DNA of 64,000 bases from Phenylobacterium sp. (GTDB lineage Bacteria > Pseudomonadota > Alphaproteobacteria > Caulobacterales > Caulobacteraceae). The translations under genes and the position numbers were made by a program. The notes under the pieces were generated by a model. The model was given only the letters and a program-made list of their open reading frames with translations. It was not told the DNA's origin and did no database searches. The stretch is taken from NCBI GenBank assembly GCA_004799545.1, contig SSMU01000021.1:1-64000 (forward strand). Direction: 5' to 3'. Shown one piece after another: positions 26,275 through 34,994 of the stretch. Within the stretch, counting starts at the first letter, position 1. Each line of letters opens with the position of its first letter.

Positions 26275-27294
26275 TCAGCCCAGCGCCGCCCGCACCAAGT
26301 CCTGGAAGGCCGCGACCGCACCCTCGTGGCGGGGCGACAGCCGGCCGGTCTCGTAGACGCCGGCCTCCAGGTTCTGCTGCACCCGCTCGACCACCCAGCG
26401 GTCCTCGGCGACCACGGCGGCGGCCATGGCCAGGGTCTGTTCGGCGACCGGCTCGCCGTCCGGCGTCAGGTAGAGGTAGTCGAGGCGGGTGGCGGCGTGG
26501 CCGTCCGGCGAGATCCGCTCCAGCATCAGGCCGCGGCCATAGATGTTGAGGGCGGTATTGGGCCACAGCCAGGCCCAGACGCCCTCGTAGACCCCCTTCT
26601 CGCCCCGCGGCGGCGCCTCGTGGATGGCGACACGGCCCTCGACGCGCACCCCGTAGCGGGCCGAATCCACCTCGGCGTCGAGGCCCGGGTGGAGCACCGG
26701 GATGTGGTAGCCCTCCAGGTAGTTCTCGACGTAGGTCTTCCAGTTGCAGGCCAGCGGATGGGCCTGGCGGGCGGCAACCCTGAGTGAGCCCCAGTCCGCG
26801 GCGCCCAGCCGGGCCTCGACCGGCGCGAGCTCCTCGGCCAGCGGGGCGATGTCGTCGGAAAGCGCCACGAAGACCAGGCCGCGCCAGGTTTCGACCCTGA
26901 GCGGGAACAGGCCGTAGTCGCGCGGATCGAAGCCGGCGGAGGGGCCGAAGTCGCGGGCGTTCCGGAGCCGGCCGTCCAGGGCGTAGGTCCAGCCGTGGTA
27001 GCGGCAGGTCAGCCATTTCTCGCAGCGGCCCGAGGGCCCGTCGGTGAGCGGCCCGGCGCGGTGGCGGCAGACGTTGTGGAAGCCACGGAGCGTCCCCTGC
27101 TCGTCGCGGACCACCAGCACCGGGAAGCCCGCGACCACCTCGGCGACCCAGCTGCCGGTCTCGGGCAGGTCGCTCTCGTGGGCCACGAACTGCCAGCTGC
27201 GGGCGAAGATGGCCGTCCGCTCGGCCGCCCAGACGGCGGGGTCGCGATAGAGGGCGGCGGGAAGGCTCTGCGCGGCCGCCAGCGGGGCGTTCAT
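26275..27294 (-). CDS. Rieske aromatic-ring-hydroxylating-type oxygenase, alpha subunit
   Basis: The 339-residue protein has a Rieske [2Fe-2S] centre at Cys76-x-His78 and Cys97-x2-His100 (CRHRAGPL to CRYHGW). The mononuclear iron site is NYLEGYHIPVLHPGLD (His197, His202 and a downstream Asp). It lacks a reductase and ferredoxin partner nearby. The sequence style is that of amine/betaine or Rieske demethylating oxygenases rather than classical benzene dioxygenases. The ATG at 27294 has GGAGA upstream. It is divergent from the M20 peptidase gene. Confidence 0.88.
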   Translation of the reverse strand: MNAPLAAAQSLPAALYRDPAVWAAERTAIFARSWQFVAHESDLPETGSWVAEVVAGFPVLVVRDEQGTLRGFHNVCRHRAGPLTDGPSGRCEKWLTCRYHGWTYALDGRLRNARDFGPSAGFDPRDYGLFPLRVETWRGLVFVALSDDIAPLAEELAPVEARLGAADWGSLRVAARQAHPLACNWKTYVENYLEGYHIPVLHPGLDAEVDSARYGVRVEGRVAIHEAPPRGEKGVYEGVWAWLWPNTALNIYGRGLMLERISPDGHAATRLDYLYLTPDGEPVAEQTLAMAAAVVAEDRWVVERVQQNLEAGVYETGRLSPRHEGAVAAFQDLVRAALG

Positions 27295-27405
27295 GCGGGT
27301 CTCCGGAACAGGCGGCCAGCAAAGCACGAAGCGGCCGGCGGCGCTCAGCAATCAATTTACAAGCCGGGCGTTCGGCAACCTACTGGCGCTTTCCAGGAGC
27401 GTCCG

Positions 27406-28818
27406 ATGTTTCGATTCCCGCGCCTTTCCGGTCTGGCCCTGACCGCGGTCCTGGCGGCCTGGGGCGGATGCGCCTCGGCTCAGACGCCCCCCGACTACCG
27501 CGCCCTGGCCCACGCCATCCTGAAGCAGTTGGTGGAGATCAACAGCGTCCACGCCAACGGCTCGACCGTGGCGGCTGAGGCGGTGGCGTCGCGCGCCCTG
27601 GCAGGCGGCTTCGCGGCCGAGGACGTGGCCGTCCTGGCGCCGCCCGACCATCCCACCAAGGGCAATACGGTGATCCGGCTGCGGGGCAAGGGGCTCGGCA
27701 AGCCGCTGCTGGTGATCGGCCACCTGGACGTGGTGGAGGCTGAGCGCTCCGACTGGACCACCGATCCCTTCCAGCTGGTGGAGAAGGACGGCTACGCCTA
27801 CGGGCGCGGGAGCGAGGACATGAAGGGCGAGGACGCCCTGATGCTCACCACCCTGATCCGGCTGAAGGCCGAGGGGTTCAAGCCGGACCGCGACATCATC
27901 GTGGCCTTCACCGCCGACGAGGAGGCGGGCGGCGACGCCGACGGCCCGCAGTGGCTGCTGAAGGCGCATCCGGAGCTGGTCAGCGCCGGCCTCTCCCTGA
28001 ACCAGGACGGCGGCGGCCCGGCCATCGTCGACGGCAAGGTGGCCTTCATCGGCGTCGAGACCAGTGAGAAGCTCTATGCGACCTATGAGCTGGAGACCAC
28101 CAATCCGGGGGGCCACAGCTCCCTGCCGCGGACCGACAACGCCATCTACCAGCTGACCGCAGGCCTGCAGCGGCTGGCCGCCTTCCACTTCCCGGTCCAC
28201 CTGACCGACACCACGCGGGCCTATTTCCGGTCCTACGCGGCCCTGCGGCCGCCGGCCGAGCGGCCGGACATGCTGGCGGTGGCCGGACCCACGCCGGACC
28301 TGGCGGCGGCCGAGCGCCTGAGCCGCGAGCCGCTGATGAACGCCCTGCTGCACACCACCTGCGTGACCACCATGGTCCGGGCCGGCGTCTCGGAAAGCGC
28401 CCTGCCCGCCTTCGCCCACGCCACCGTGCAGTGCCGGTTGATCCCCGGGGAGACGCCGGAGGCGACCCAGGCGACGCTGGAGCGGGTGCTGGCCGATCCG
28501 GCGATCAAGGTCAGCGTCGACCTGCCCATCGACCCGAGCTACGAGACCAAGCCCTCGCCGCAGGTGTTCGCCCGCTACGCCGAGGCCGCATCCAGCCTGT
28601 GGGGCCAGCTGCCGGTGATCGCCATCCTTGAGCCCGGCGCCTCGGACTCGGTCTACACGCGGCTGGCCGGCATCCCGAGCTTCATGGCCGGCGCCATTCC
28701 CTTCCCGCTCGGCGAGTCCCGCGCCCACGGCCGCGACGAGCGGGTGCGGTGGGCCGACTTCGACCAGGGGCTGGCGTTCGACTACCGGCTGTTCAAGATC
28801 ATGTCGCAGCGGGACTGA
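27406..28818 (+). CDS. Secreted M20 family metallopeptidase
   Basis: This 470-residue protein has a signal peptide (MFRFPRLSGLALTAVLAAWGGCASAQ) and the M20 zinc site: LLVIGHLDVVEA, GRGSEDMKGEDAL, AFTADEEAGGD, LNQDGGG and the C-terminal GESRAHGRDERV. It is probably a periplasmic dipeptidase/carboxypeptidase. AGGAGC precedes the ATG. A Cys within the signal (GGCAS) could instead be a lipobox. The TetR gene begins four bases after its stop, so they are likely co-transcribed. Confidence 0.9.
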   Translation: MFRFPRLSGLALTAVLAAWGGCASAQTPPDYRALAHAILKQLVEINSVHANGSTVAAEAVASRALAGGFAAEDVAVLAPPDHPTKGNTVIRLRGKGLGKPLLVIGHLDVVEAERSDWTTDPFQLVEKDGYAYGRGSEDMKGEDALMLTTLIRLKAEGFKPDRDIIVAFTADEEAGGDADGPQWLLKAHPELVSAGLSLNQDGGGPAIVDGKVAFIGVETSEKLYATYELETTNPGGHSSLPRTDNAIYQLTAGLQRLAAFHFPVHLTDTTRAYFRSYAALRPPAERPDMLAVAGPTPDLAAAERLSREPLMNALLHTTCVTTMVRAGVSESALPAFAHATVQCRLIPGETPEATQATLERVLADPAIKVSVDLPIDPSYETKPSPQVFARYAEAASSLWGQLPVIAILEPGASDSVYTRLAGIPSFMAGAIPFPLGESRAHGRDERVRWADFDQGLAFDYRLFKIMSQRD

Positions 28819-28822
28819 GGCG

Positions 28823-29470
28823 GTGGCCGGCTCCGCAGCAGCAGGCGGCCCCCGGTTCACCCGCGAGGCCGCCGAGGTGCGCCGCCGCGCCCTGGTGGAC
28901 GCCGCCCTGGCGGCCCTGGCGGAGCGGGGCTCGGCGATCTCGGTGCGCGACGTGGCGCGCCGCGCCGGCGTCTCGCCCGGCCTGATCCGGCACCACTTCG
29001 GAAGCTTCGGGGCGCTGCTGGCCGAGGCCTATCGCCAGGCGGTGAGCCGCGTCGACGACATCCTGGACGGCGCGGCGCAGGCCGCCGGCGAGGACCCGGA
29101 GCGGCGGTTCCTGGCCTTCCTGGCGGCGAGCTTCAGCCCGGCGATCGTCGATCCGGACCTGCTGTGGGCCTGGCTCGGCCTGTGGGGCGTGGTGCGCCGC
29201 GACCCGGACGCCGCCACCGCCCACGCCCAGACCTTCGCCGCTTACCGGGCCCGCCTGGAGCGCCTGCTGGGCGACCTTGCCCGGGCCCGGGCCCGGGCGC
29301 TGGACGTGCGGCCCTCGGCGATCGCGCTCTCGGCCATGCTGGACGGGCTGTGGCTGGAGCTCTGCCTCGACCCGGCGAGCTTCACCCCGCAGGAGAGCGT
29401 GGAGATGGTTCGCGCCTGGGTCGACGCCCGCGTCGCGGCGGCGCCGCCCCGGGGACCTGACCGGCCATGA
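28823..29470 (+). CDS. TetR family regulator, BetI-like
   Basis: The 215-residue protein has an N-terminal TetR helix-turn-helix (RRRALVDAALAALAERGSAISVRDVARRAGVSPGLIRHHFGSFGALL, about 20-65). A BetI-type C-terminal domain follows, ending GLWLELCLDPASFTPQESVEMVRAWVD. BetI repressors respond to choline-type compounds. A 22-bp palindrome lies 282 bases beyond its stop, directly before a Rieske oxygenase gene, and is the best candidate operator. GTG start at 28823 with TGAGG upstream. Confidence 0.85.
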   Translation: MAGSAAAGGPRFTREAAEVRRRALVDAALAALAERGSAISVRDVARRAGVSPGLIRHHFGSFGALLAEAYRQAVSRVDDILDGAAQAAGEDPERRFLAFLAASFSPAIVDPDLLWAWLGLWGVVRRDPDAATAHAQTFAAYRARLERLLGDLARARARALDVRPSAIALSAMLDGLWLELCLDPASFTPQESVEMVRAWVDARVAAAPPRGPDRP

Positions 29471-29718
29471 TGGGAAGGACGCTCCTGGCGCTGGCGGTCG
29501 CGGCGATCCTGCCGAGCTGCTCGCCCAGGCCGTCGGTCCACCAGTCGTTCGCCCAATGCAAGGCCGAGGCGGCGAAGGCGAAGGCCGCGAACCCCGGCAT
29601 CGATGCCGACGACGTCTCCGATTGCATGGAGCGGCAAGGCTACGAGATCGGAGCCGGGGAGTGCTCGATCATCGCCGCGCCCGAGGCCCGCGAGGACTGC
29701 TACCAGCCGAAGCGCTAG
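29467..29718 (+). CDS. Small putative lipoprotein of unknown function
   Basis: The 83-residue protein has a short signal with a possible lipobox (AAILPSC, Cys18). The mature part has four more cysteines (QCKAE, SDCMER, GECSI, EDCYQ), enough for two disulfides. Its ATG overlaps the TetR stop (ATGA), indicating coupled translation. I recognise no family. Confidence 0.6.
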   Translation: MMGRTLLALAVAAILPSCSPRPSVHQSFAQCKAEAAKAKAANPGIDADDVSDCMERQGYEIGAGECSIIAAPEAREDCYQPKR

Positions 29719-29751
29719 GCCGCGCCGGGGGCGTTGGCGCTGGGGGCCGCT

Positions 29752-29773
29752 TTGTTGTACGATCGTATAACAA
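29752..29773. promoter_or_regulatory. Palindromic operator upstream of the Rieske oxygenase gene
   Basis: A 22-bp near-perfect palindrome reads TTGTTGTACGA on the left and TCGTATAACAA on the right, with one mismatched pair. It ends where the Shine-Dalgarno AAGGAGG (29772-29778) begins, so a bound repressor would sit over the transcription or translation start region. Length and symmetry fit a TetR-family operator, and a BetI-like TetR gene is encoded just upstream. The pairing is inferred. Confidence 0.7.
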
Positions 29774-29783
29774 GGAGGCTCGC

Positions 29784-30911
29784 ATGCGCGTCGAACCGCA
29801 GGAATCGCTGCCGGCCTGGCTCTACAGCGACCCGGGCTTCTTCGAGCTGGAGCGCGAGCAACTGTTCCGCTCGGCCTGGCAGCTGGTCTGCCACCTGAAC
29901 GATGTCCCCCGCCCCGGCGACTTCCAGACCTTCGCCTTCCTCGGCGAGCAGATCCTCACCCTGCGCGGCGACGACGGTCGAGTGCGCAGCTTCCACAACG
30001 TCTGCCGGCATCGCGGCATGCGGCTGGTGGAAGGGACCGAGGGCAACTGCGGCCGCCGCCTGGTCTGCCCCTACCACGCCTGGAGCTACGCCCTGGACGG
30101 CCGGGTCGCCCTGCCGCCGCGCTGGCGGGAGACCGACGGCGGCGCGACCGTGGCCCACGACCTGGCGCCCCTGGAGCAGGAGATCTGGCGGGGCTTCGTC
30201 TTCGTCCGCTTCGCGCCCGGCGACCATTCGGTGGCGGAGATGATGGCGCCCTACGACGCCGAGCTGGCGCCCCACGGCCTGGAGGACCTGCAGCCGCAGG
30301 GCCGCGTCGTGCTCAGGCCGCGGCCGGTGAACTGGAAGAACATCGCCGACAACTATGGCGACGCTCTGCACATCCCGGTGGCCCATCCGGGCCTCACCCG
30401 GCTGTTCGACGGCTCCTACTACGTCGAGGCCGAGGACTGGGTGGACAAGATGGCGGGCGTGATCACGGGGCGCCCCTCGGCCAACTGGTGCGAACGGCAA
30501 TACCAGGGGCTGCTGGGCGCCTTCGACCACCTGCCCGGCGAGATGCGGCGGACCTGGAGCTACTATCGGCTCTGGCCGAACCTCGCCTTCGACGTCTATC
30601 CCGACCAGATGGACTTCATGCAGTTCATCCCGATCTCGCCGACCCAGACCCTGATCCGGGAAATCTCCTACGTGCGGCCGGACGCGCGGCGGGCGGTGAA
30701 GGCGGCGCGCTACCTCAACTGGCGGATCAACCGGCAGGTCAACGCCGAGGACACGGTGCTGATCGCCCGCCTGCAGTCGGGCATGGGCTCCTCCAGCTAT
30801 TCCACCGGGCCGCTGGCGGCCGACGAGGTGGGGCTGGCGAGCTTCGCCCAGCGGCTGCGGGCGGCGATCCCCGAGGCGCGGCGCGCCCAGCCGGCGCCGA
30901 TGCACGCCTGA
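29784..30911 (+). CDS. Rieske oxygenase alpha subunit, possible quaternary-amine demethylase
   Basis: The 375-residue protein has a Rieske centre at Cys74-x-His76 and Cys95-x2-His98. The mononuclear iron motif is WKNIADNYGDALHIPVAHPGL (Asp193, His196, His201). The layout resembles carnitine, glycine-betaine or stachydrine oxygenases. The adjacent BetI-like regulator and operator support a quaternary-amine substrate, but this is unproven. AAGGAGG gives strong initiation. The FAD oxidoreductase gene starts two bases after its stop. No dedicated ferredoxin reductase is encoded nearby. Confidence 0.87.
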   Translation: MRVEPQESLPAWLYSDPGFFELEREQLFRSAWQLVCHLNDVPRPGDFQTFAFLGEQILTLRGDDGRVRSFHNVCRHRGMRLVEGTEGNCGRRLVCPYHAWSYALDGRVALPPRWRETDGGATVAHDLAPLEQEIWRGFVFVRFAPGDHSVAEMMAPYDAELAPHGLEDLQPQGRVVLRPRPVNWKNIADNYGDALHIPVAHPGLTRLFDGSYYVEAEDWVDKMAGVITGRPSANWCERQYQGLLGAFDHLPGEMRRTWSYYRLWPNLAFDVYPDQMDFMQFIPISPTQTLIREISYVRPDARRAVKAARYLNWRINRQVNAEDTVLIARLQSGMGSSSYSTGPLAADEVGLASFAQRLRAAIPEARRAQPAPMHA

Positions 30912-30913
30912 CC

Positions 30914-32527
30914 ATGGCCCAGCGCAACCGCCGGCGGCGGATCCTCATCGTGGGCGGCGGCCACAACGGCCTGGTCTGCGCCTTCTACCTGGCCAAGGCC
31001 GGCCATGCGGTGACCGTGCTGGAGCGCCGCGGCGTGGTCGGCGGCGCGGCGGTCACCGAGGAATTCCATCCCGGATTCCGCAACTCGACAGCCAGCTACA
31101 CCGTCTCCTTGCTCAATCCGAAGGTCATCGCCGACATGGACCTGGCCGGCCACGGCCTGCGGGTGCTGGAGCGGAAGGTGGCCAACTTCCTGCCGCTGGA
31201 CGACCGCGACTACCTGATCGTCGGCGAGGGCCGCACCAAGGCCGAGGTGGCGAAGTTCTCGCAGGCCGACGCCGAGGCGCTGGACGCCTATGGCGAGCGC
31301 CTGGAGCGGATCGCCGACGTGCTGCGCGACCTGGTGCTGCAGACCCCGCCCAACGTCACCGAGGGCTGGAGCCTGGAGGGCCTGCGCCAGCTGCTGCGCG
31401 GCGCGGACGTGGGGCGCGAGCTCGGGCGGCTGGACACCACCGCCCGGCGCGACCTGCTGGCCCTGTTCTCCCAGTCGGCGGGCGACTGGCTGGACGGCTG
31501 GTTCGAGAGGGACCCGATCAAGGCGGCGTTCGGCTTCGACGGGGTGGTCGGCAACTACGCCAGCCCCTACTCCGCGGGCTCGGCCTACGTGCTGCTGCAC
31601 CACGTGTTCGGCGAGGTGAACGGCAAGCGCGGCGCCTGGGGCCACGCGGTGGGCGGCATGGGCGCCATCACCCAGGCCATGGCGCGGGCCTGCGAAGCGC
31701 TGGGCGTGGAGATCCGGCTCGATGCGCCGGTGCGCGAGGTGACCACCGAGGCCGGCCGCGCCACGGGCCTGGTCACCGAGGCCGGCGAGCGGCTGGCCGG
31801 CGACCTGGTGGTCTCCAACCTGAACCCCAAGCTGCTGTTCGGATCGCTGGTGGCGGCGGGCGTGCAGCCCGACGACTTCCGCGAGCGGATCACCCGCTAC
31901 CGCTCGGGGTCCGGCACCTTCCGGATGAACGTCGCGCTGGCGGAGCTGCCCCGCTTCACCTGCCTGCCGGAGCCGGGCGACCACCTGACCGGCGGGATCA
32001 TCATGGCCCCGAGCCTCGCCTATATGGAGCGCGCCTACGCCGACGCGCGCGCCCACGGCTGGTCGCGCGAGCCGATCGTCGAGATGCTGATCCCGTCCAC
32101 CCTGGACGACAGCCTGGCGCCGGCCGGCCGGCACGTGGCCAGCCTGTTCTGCCAGCATGTGGCGCCGGTGCTGCCGGACGGCCGCTCCTGGGACGACCAC
32201 CGCGAGGAAGTGGCCGACCTGATGATCGCCACGGTGGACCGCTTCGCGCCCGGCTTTGCGGCCTCGGTGCTGGGCCGCCAGCTGTTCTCGCCGCTCGACC
32301 TGGAGCGCACCTTCGGCCTAGTGGGCGGCGACATCATGCACGGCGCCCTGTCGCTCGATCAGCTGTTCAGCGCCCGGCCGGTGCTGGGCCACGGCGACTA
32401 CCGCACGCCGATCCAGGGCCTCTACCAGTGCGGCGCGGGCACCCATCCGGGCGGCGGCGTCACCGGCGCCCCCGGCCACAACGCCGCCCGCGAGATCCTC
32501 AGGGACATCGGCCGGGCGGCGCCCTGA
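30914..32527 (+). CDS. Phytoene-desaturase-like FAD oxidoreductase (PYROXD2-like)
   Basis: The 537-residue protein opens with the dinucleotide-binding motif ILIVGGGHNGLVCAFYLAKAGHAVTVLERR and GGAAVTEEFHPGF. It ends with the FAD-contacting LYQCGAGTHPGGGVTGAPGHNAA. The best resemblance is the NAD(P)/FAD amine-oxidase/PYROXD2 group, which oxidises unknown substrates. It directly follows the Rieske gene and should belong to the same operator-controlled unit. It is convergent with the TonB receptor gene. Confidence 0.87.
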   Translation: MAQRNRRRRILIVGGGHNGLVCAFYLAKAGHAVTVLERRGVVGGAAVTEEFHPGFRNSTASYTVSLLNPKVIADMDLAGHGLRVLERKVANFLPLDDRDYLIVGEGRTKAEVAKFSQADAEALDAYGERLERIADVLRDLVLQTPPNVTEGWSLEGLRQLLRGADVGRELGRLDTTARRDLLALFSQSAGDWLDGWFERDPIKAAFGFDGVVGNYASPYSAGSAYVLLHHVFGEVNGKRGAWGHAVGGMGAITQAMARACEALGVEIRLDAPVREVTTEAGRATGLVTEAGERLAGDLVVSNLNPKLLFGSLVAAGVQPDDFRERITRYRSGSGTFRMNVALAELPRFTCLPEPGDHLTGGIIMAPSLAYMERAYADARAHGWSREPIVEMLIPSTLDDSLAPAGRHVASLFCQHVAPVLPDGRSWDDHREEVADLMIATVDRFAPGFAASVLGRQLFSPLDLERTFGLVGGDIMHGALSLDQLFSARPVLGHGDYRTPIQGLYQCGAGTHPGGGVTGAPGHNAAREILRDIGRAAP

Positions 32528-32536
32528 TCGCCTGCG

Positions 32537-34969
32537 CTAGAACTTCTGCCCCAACCTGACGCCGACCGTGGTCGGCTGCACCGGCACCACATAGACCGCC
32601 TGCGGAATGCCCGGGATGTTGGCCGCGCAGACGTTGACCGTGCACGGCGTGTAGCGGTTGATCTGGCCGCGGGAATCGAAGGCGTTCTTCACATAGAGTT
32701 CGAGGCTCGTGCGGTCCTTCTCCACCCCGAAGGAGAAGTCGGCGGTGGCGTAGGCCGGCATGGTGCCCAGGAACTGGATGTCGGACGTCCGCAGCCCGAC
32801 CTGGTTCTTGGTCTGGTAGATCACCGAGCCCTGCACGTGGGCGTCCCAGTTCATAAGGCTGAAGGTGTAACGGGCCGTCAGATTGCCCTTGAACGGCGGG
32901 GTGTAGGGCAGCCGCGTGTTGGCCGGCGAGATGGAATCGGCCGCGGCGCAATTTTCGATGATGTTGCCGGTCGCCGGATCGGCGCCGCAGAAGTTCTTGG
33001 TCAGCCGCGCGTCGTTGTAGGCGAAGCCGCCGGAGATGTTGAGCTGGTCGGTGGCGACCCAGTCGACGGTCGCCTCGACGCCCTTCACGTCCGCCTGCGG
33101 CGCGTTCTCGATCACCGTCAGGCTGTTCAGGCCCAGGAAGGAGAACTGGAAGCTGTCCCACTTCTCGTAATAGACCGCCCCATCGATGATCAGCCGCCGG
33201 TCGAGCCACGACGTCTTGAAGCCCAGCTCGTAGTTGGAGAGGCTGTCGGCCGCGTAGGGGGGGAGGTTGCCGTTGCGGTTCACCCCGCCGGGCCGATAGC
33301 CGGTCGAATAGGTGAAATAGGCCATGAAATCCCGGTCGAACTTGTAGGTGATGTTCGCCTTGTGGGTCTCGCCGGAGCCGGTCACCGTCTTGTTGAGGTT
33401 CACGCACGGCACCCCGTGGTGGGTGGAGAACGACAGGCAGTTGGCGTCGTCGACCCCCTGGCCGGAGTGGAAGCCGGTGAGCGCGTTATAGCCCTCCCCG
33501 AAGCCGTAGAAGCCCACCAGCGAGTTCTTGTACTGGTAGCCGCGGATGCCGAGCGTCACGCTGAGCTTGGAGGTGAGGTCGTAGGTCGCCTCGCCGAAGG
33601 CCGCGGTGTCGCGGTCGGTGCGGTCCTGGTCGGTGAGCCAGATGGTGCCCGGATAGCCGGTGACCGAGAGGGCCGGTGCGAAGCCGGTGATCTCGTAGTC
33701 CTGGATGATCCAGTGGGTCTGCTTCTCCTGGAACAGGCCGGCGATGAACCGGAACCGCCCCGTCGAGGGCGAGACCAGGCGCAGCTCGTTGCTCTCCTTG
33801 GAGAAGTTGTCCTTGCCGACGATCCGCTGCTGGGGCGTGGCCAGGGGATTGCCGCTGGCGTCCTGCCAGTAGTGGCCCGAGCCGAAGGTGGCGTCGTAGA
33901 AGATCGAATAGTCGGTGTAGTCGCTGAGCGAATCCACCTTCCGGCGGAAGTAGCCGCCCGAATAGACCAGGTCGTAGTTGCCGATCTTGCCGTTGACGGT
34001 CAGCGCCGCCTGCACCCAGCGGTCATGGTAGCTGTCCGGCTGGAAGCGCTGGACGTCGAGGTCGCCGACGCTGGGCTCGAAGCCGAACACGCCCTTGTAC
34101 TTCTGGTCCTGGGCGATCACGGTCGGCATGATCGTCCAGCTGTCGTCGAGGTCGACCTTCAGCGCGGCGCGGCCGCCGTAGGTGTCGACGGCGTTGAAGT
34201 CCTTCTTGACCTGCCCGGCGTTGCTGATGGTCACGCCGGAGGTCGCGAAGGTGCGGGTCCCGGCCACGTTGTCGATATAGCCCGGGTCGTGCTCGCTCCA
34301 GGCCACCAGGCGCACGGCCGCATTCTCGTTGATCGGGGCGTTGACGTAGCCCTCCGCCACATAGCCCGCGCCGCCGTGCTCGACGCCCACCGCCTGGACG
34401 TCATAGGAGGCGCTGAAGCCCGCGGTGGTGGGCTTGTTGGTGATGATCCTGAGCGTGCCGGCCTGGGAGCTCGCGCCATAGAGGGTGCCCTGCGGCCCGG
34501 GCAGCACCTCGATCCGCTCCAGGTCGTAGGCGTGGATGTCCAGCGTGCCGCCGATGGTGGTGATCGGCTGCTCGTCGAGATAGGTGCCGACGCTGGGCTG
34601 CGGACCGGAGTGGTTGGCGTTGTCGCCCGAGGAGACGCCGCGCATGTAGATGGTGGTCTGGCTGGGCGCCTGGGTCTGGAAGGTCACCGAGGGGGCGAAC
34701 TTCACATAGTCCTGGAACTGGTTGACGTTCAGCCTCTCCAGCGTGGCGCCGCCCAGCGCCTGGATGCTGGCCGGCACGTCCTGGATGTTCTCCGCCCGCT
34801 TCTCGGCGGTGACCACCAGCTCCTCGACGACAGGGCCTGAACTGGCGGCCGTCGGCGGCGCCGCGGCCAGGGCGGGCCTGGTCAGCATGGTGGTGGCCAA
34901 GAGGCCGAGCGCGAGCGCGCGCCCGCCCCCGAACACGGTCTTCAAGCTGTGGTCGCGATCGTAAGCCAA
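32537..34969 (-). CDS. TonB-dependent outer-membrane receptor
   Basis: The 810-residue protein has a signal peptide (about 1-36) and a TonB-box-like EELVVTAEKR. The plug domain carries NIQDVPASIQALGGATLERL, FAPSVTFQTQ, IYMRGVSSG and LPGPQGTLYGASSQAGTLRIITNKP. A 22-strand barrel follows, ending in Phe (GVRLGQKF). It imports an unknown substrate. The start is TTG at 34969, supported by AAGGGGG upstream. It lies 25 bases downstream of the TPR-sulfotransferase, a frequent pairing in this order. Confidence 0.92.
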   Translation of the reverse strand: MAYDRDHSLKTVFGGGRALALGLLATTMLTRPALAAAPPTAASSGPVVEELVVTAEKRAENIQDVPASIQALGGATLERLNVNQFQDYVKFAPSVTFQTQAPSQTTIYMRGVSSGDNANHSGPQPSVGTYLDEQPITTIGGTLDIHAYDLERIEVLPGPQGTLYGASSQAGTLRIITNKPTTAGFSASYDVQAVGVEHGGAGYVAEGYVNAPINENAAVRLVAWSEHDPGYIDNVAGTRTFATSGVTISNAGQVKKDFNAVDTYGGRAALKVDLDDSWTIMPTVIAQDQKYKGVFGFEPSVGDLDVQRFQPDSYHDRWVQAALTVNGKIGNYDLVYSGGYFRRKVDSLSDYTDYSIFYDATFGSGHYWQDASGNPLATPQQRIVGKDNFSKESNELRLVSPSTGRFRFIAGLFQEKQTHWIIQDYEITGFAPALSVTGYPGTIWLTDQDRTDRDTAAFGEATYDLTSKLSVTLGIRGYQYKNSLVGFYGFGEGYNALTGFHSGQGVDDANCLSFSTHHGVPCVNLNKTVTGSGETHKANITYKFDRDFMAYFTYSTGYRPGGVNRNGNLPPYAADSLSNYELGFKTSWLDRRLIIDGAVYYEKWDSFQFSFLGLNSLTVIENAPQADVKGVEATVDWVATDQLNISGGFAYNDARLTKNFCGADPATGNIIENCAAADSISPANTRLPYTPPFKGNLTARYTFSLMNWDAHVQGSVIYQTKNQVGLRTSDIQFLGTMPAYATADFSFGVEKDRTSLELYVKNAFDSRGQINRYTPCTVNVCAANIPGIPQAVYVVPVQPTTVGVRLGQKF

Positions 34970-34994
34970 GAGACGCCCCCTTCTTCTCTGGATC

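Noticed and set aside
32837..34840. 667-codon frame opposite the TonB receptor
   Set aside because: A shadow of the receptor gene, with Val/Gly/Arg-rich composition and no domain.
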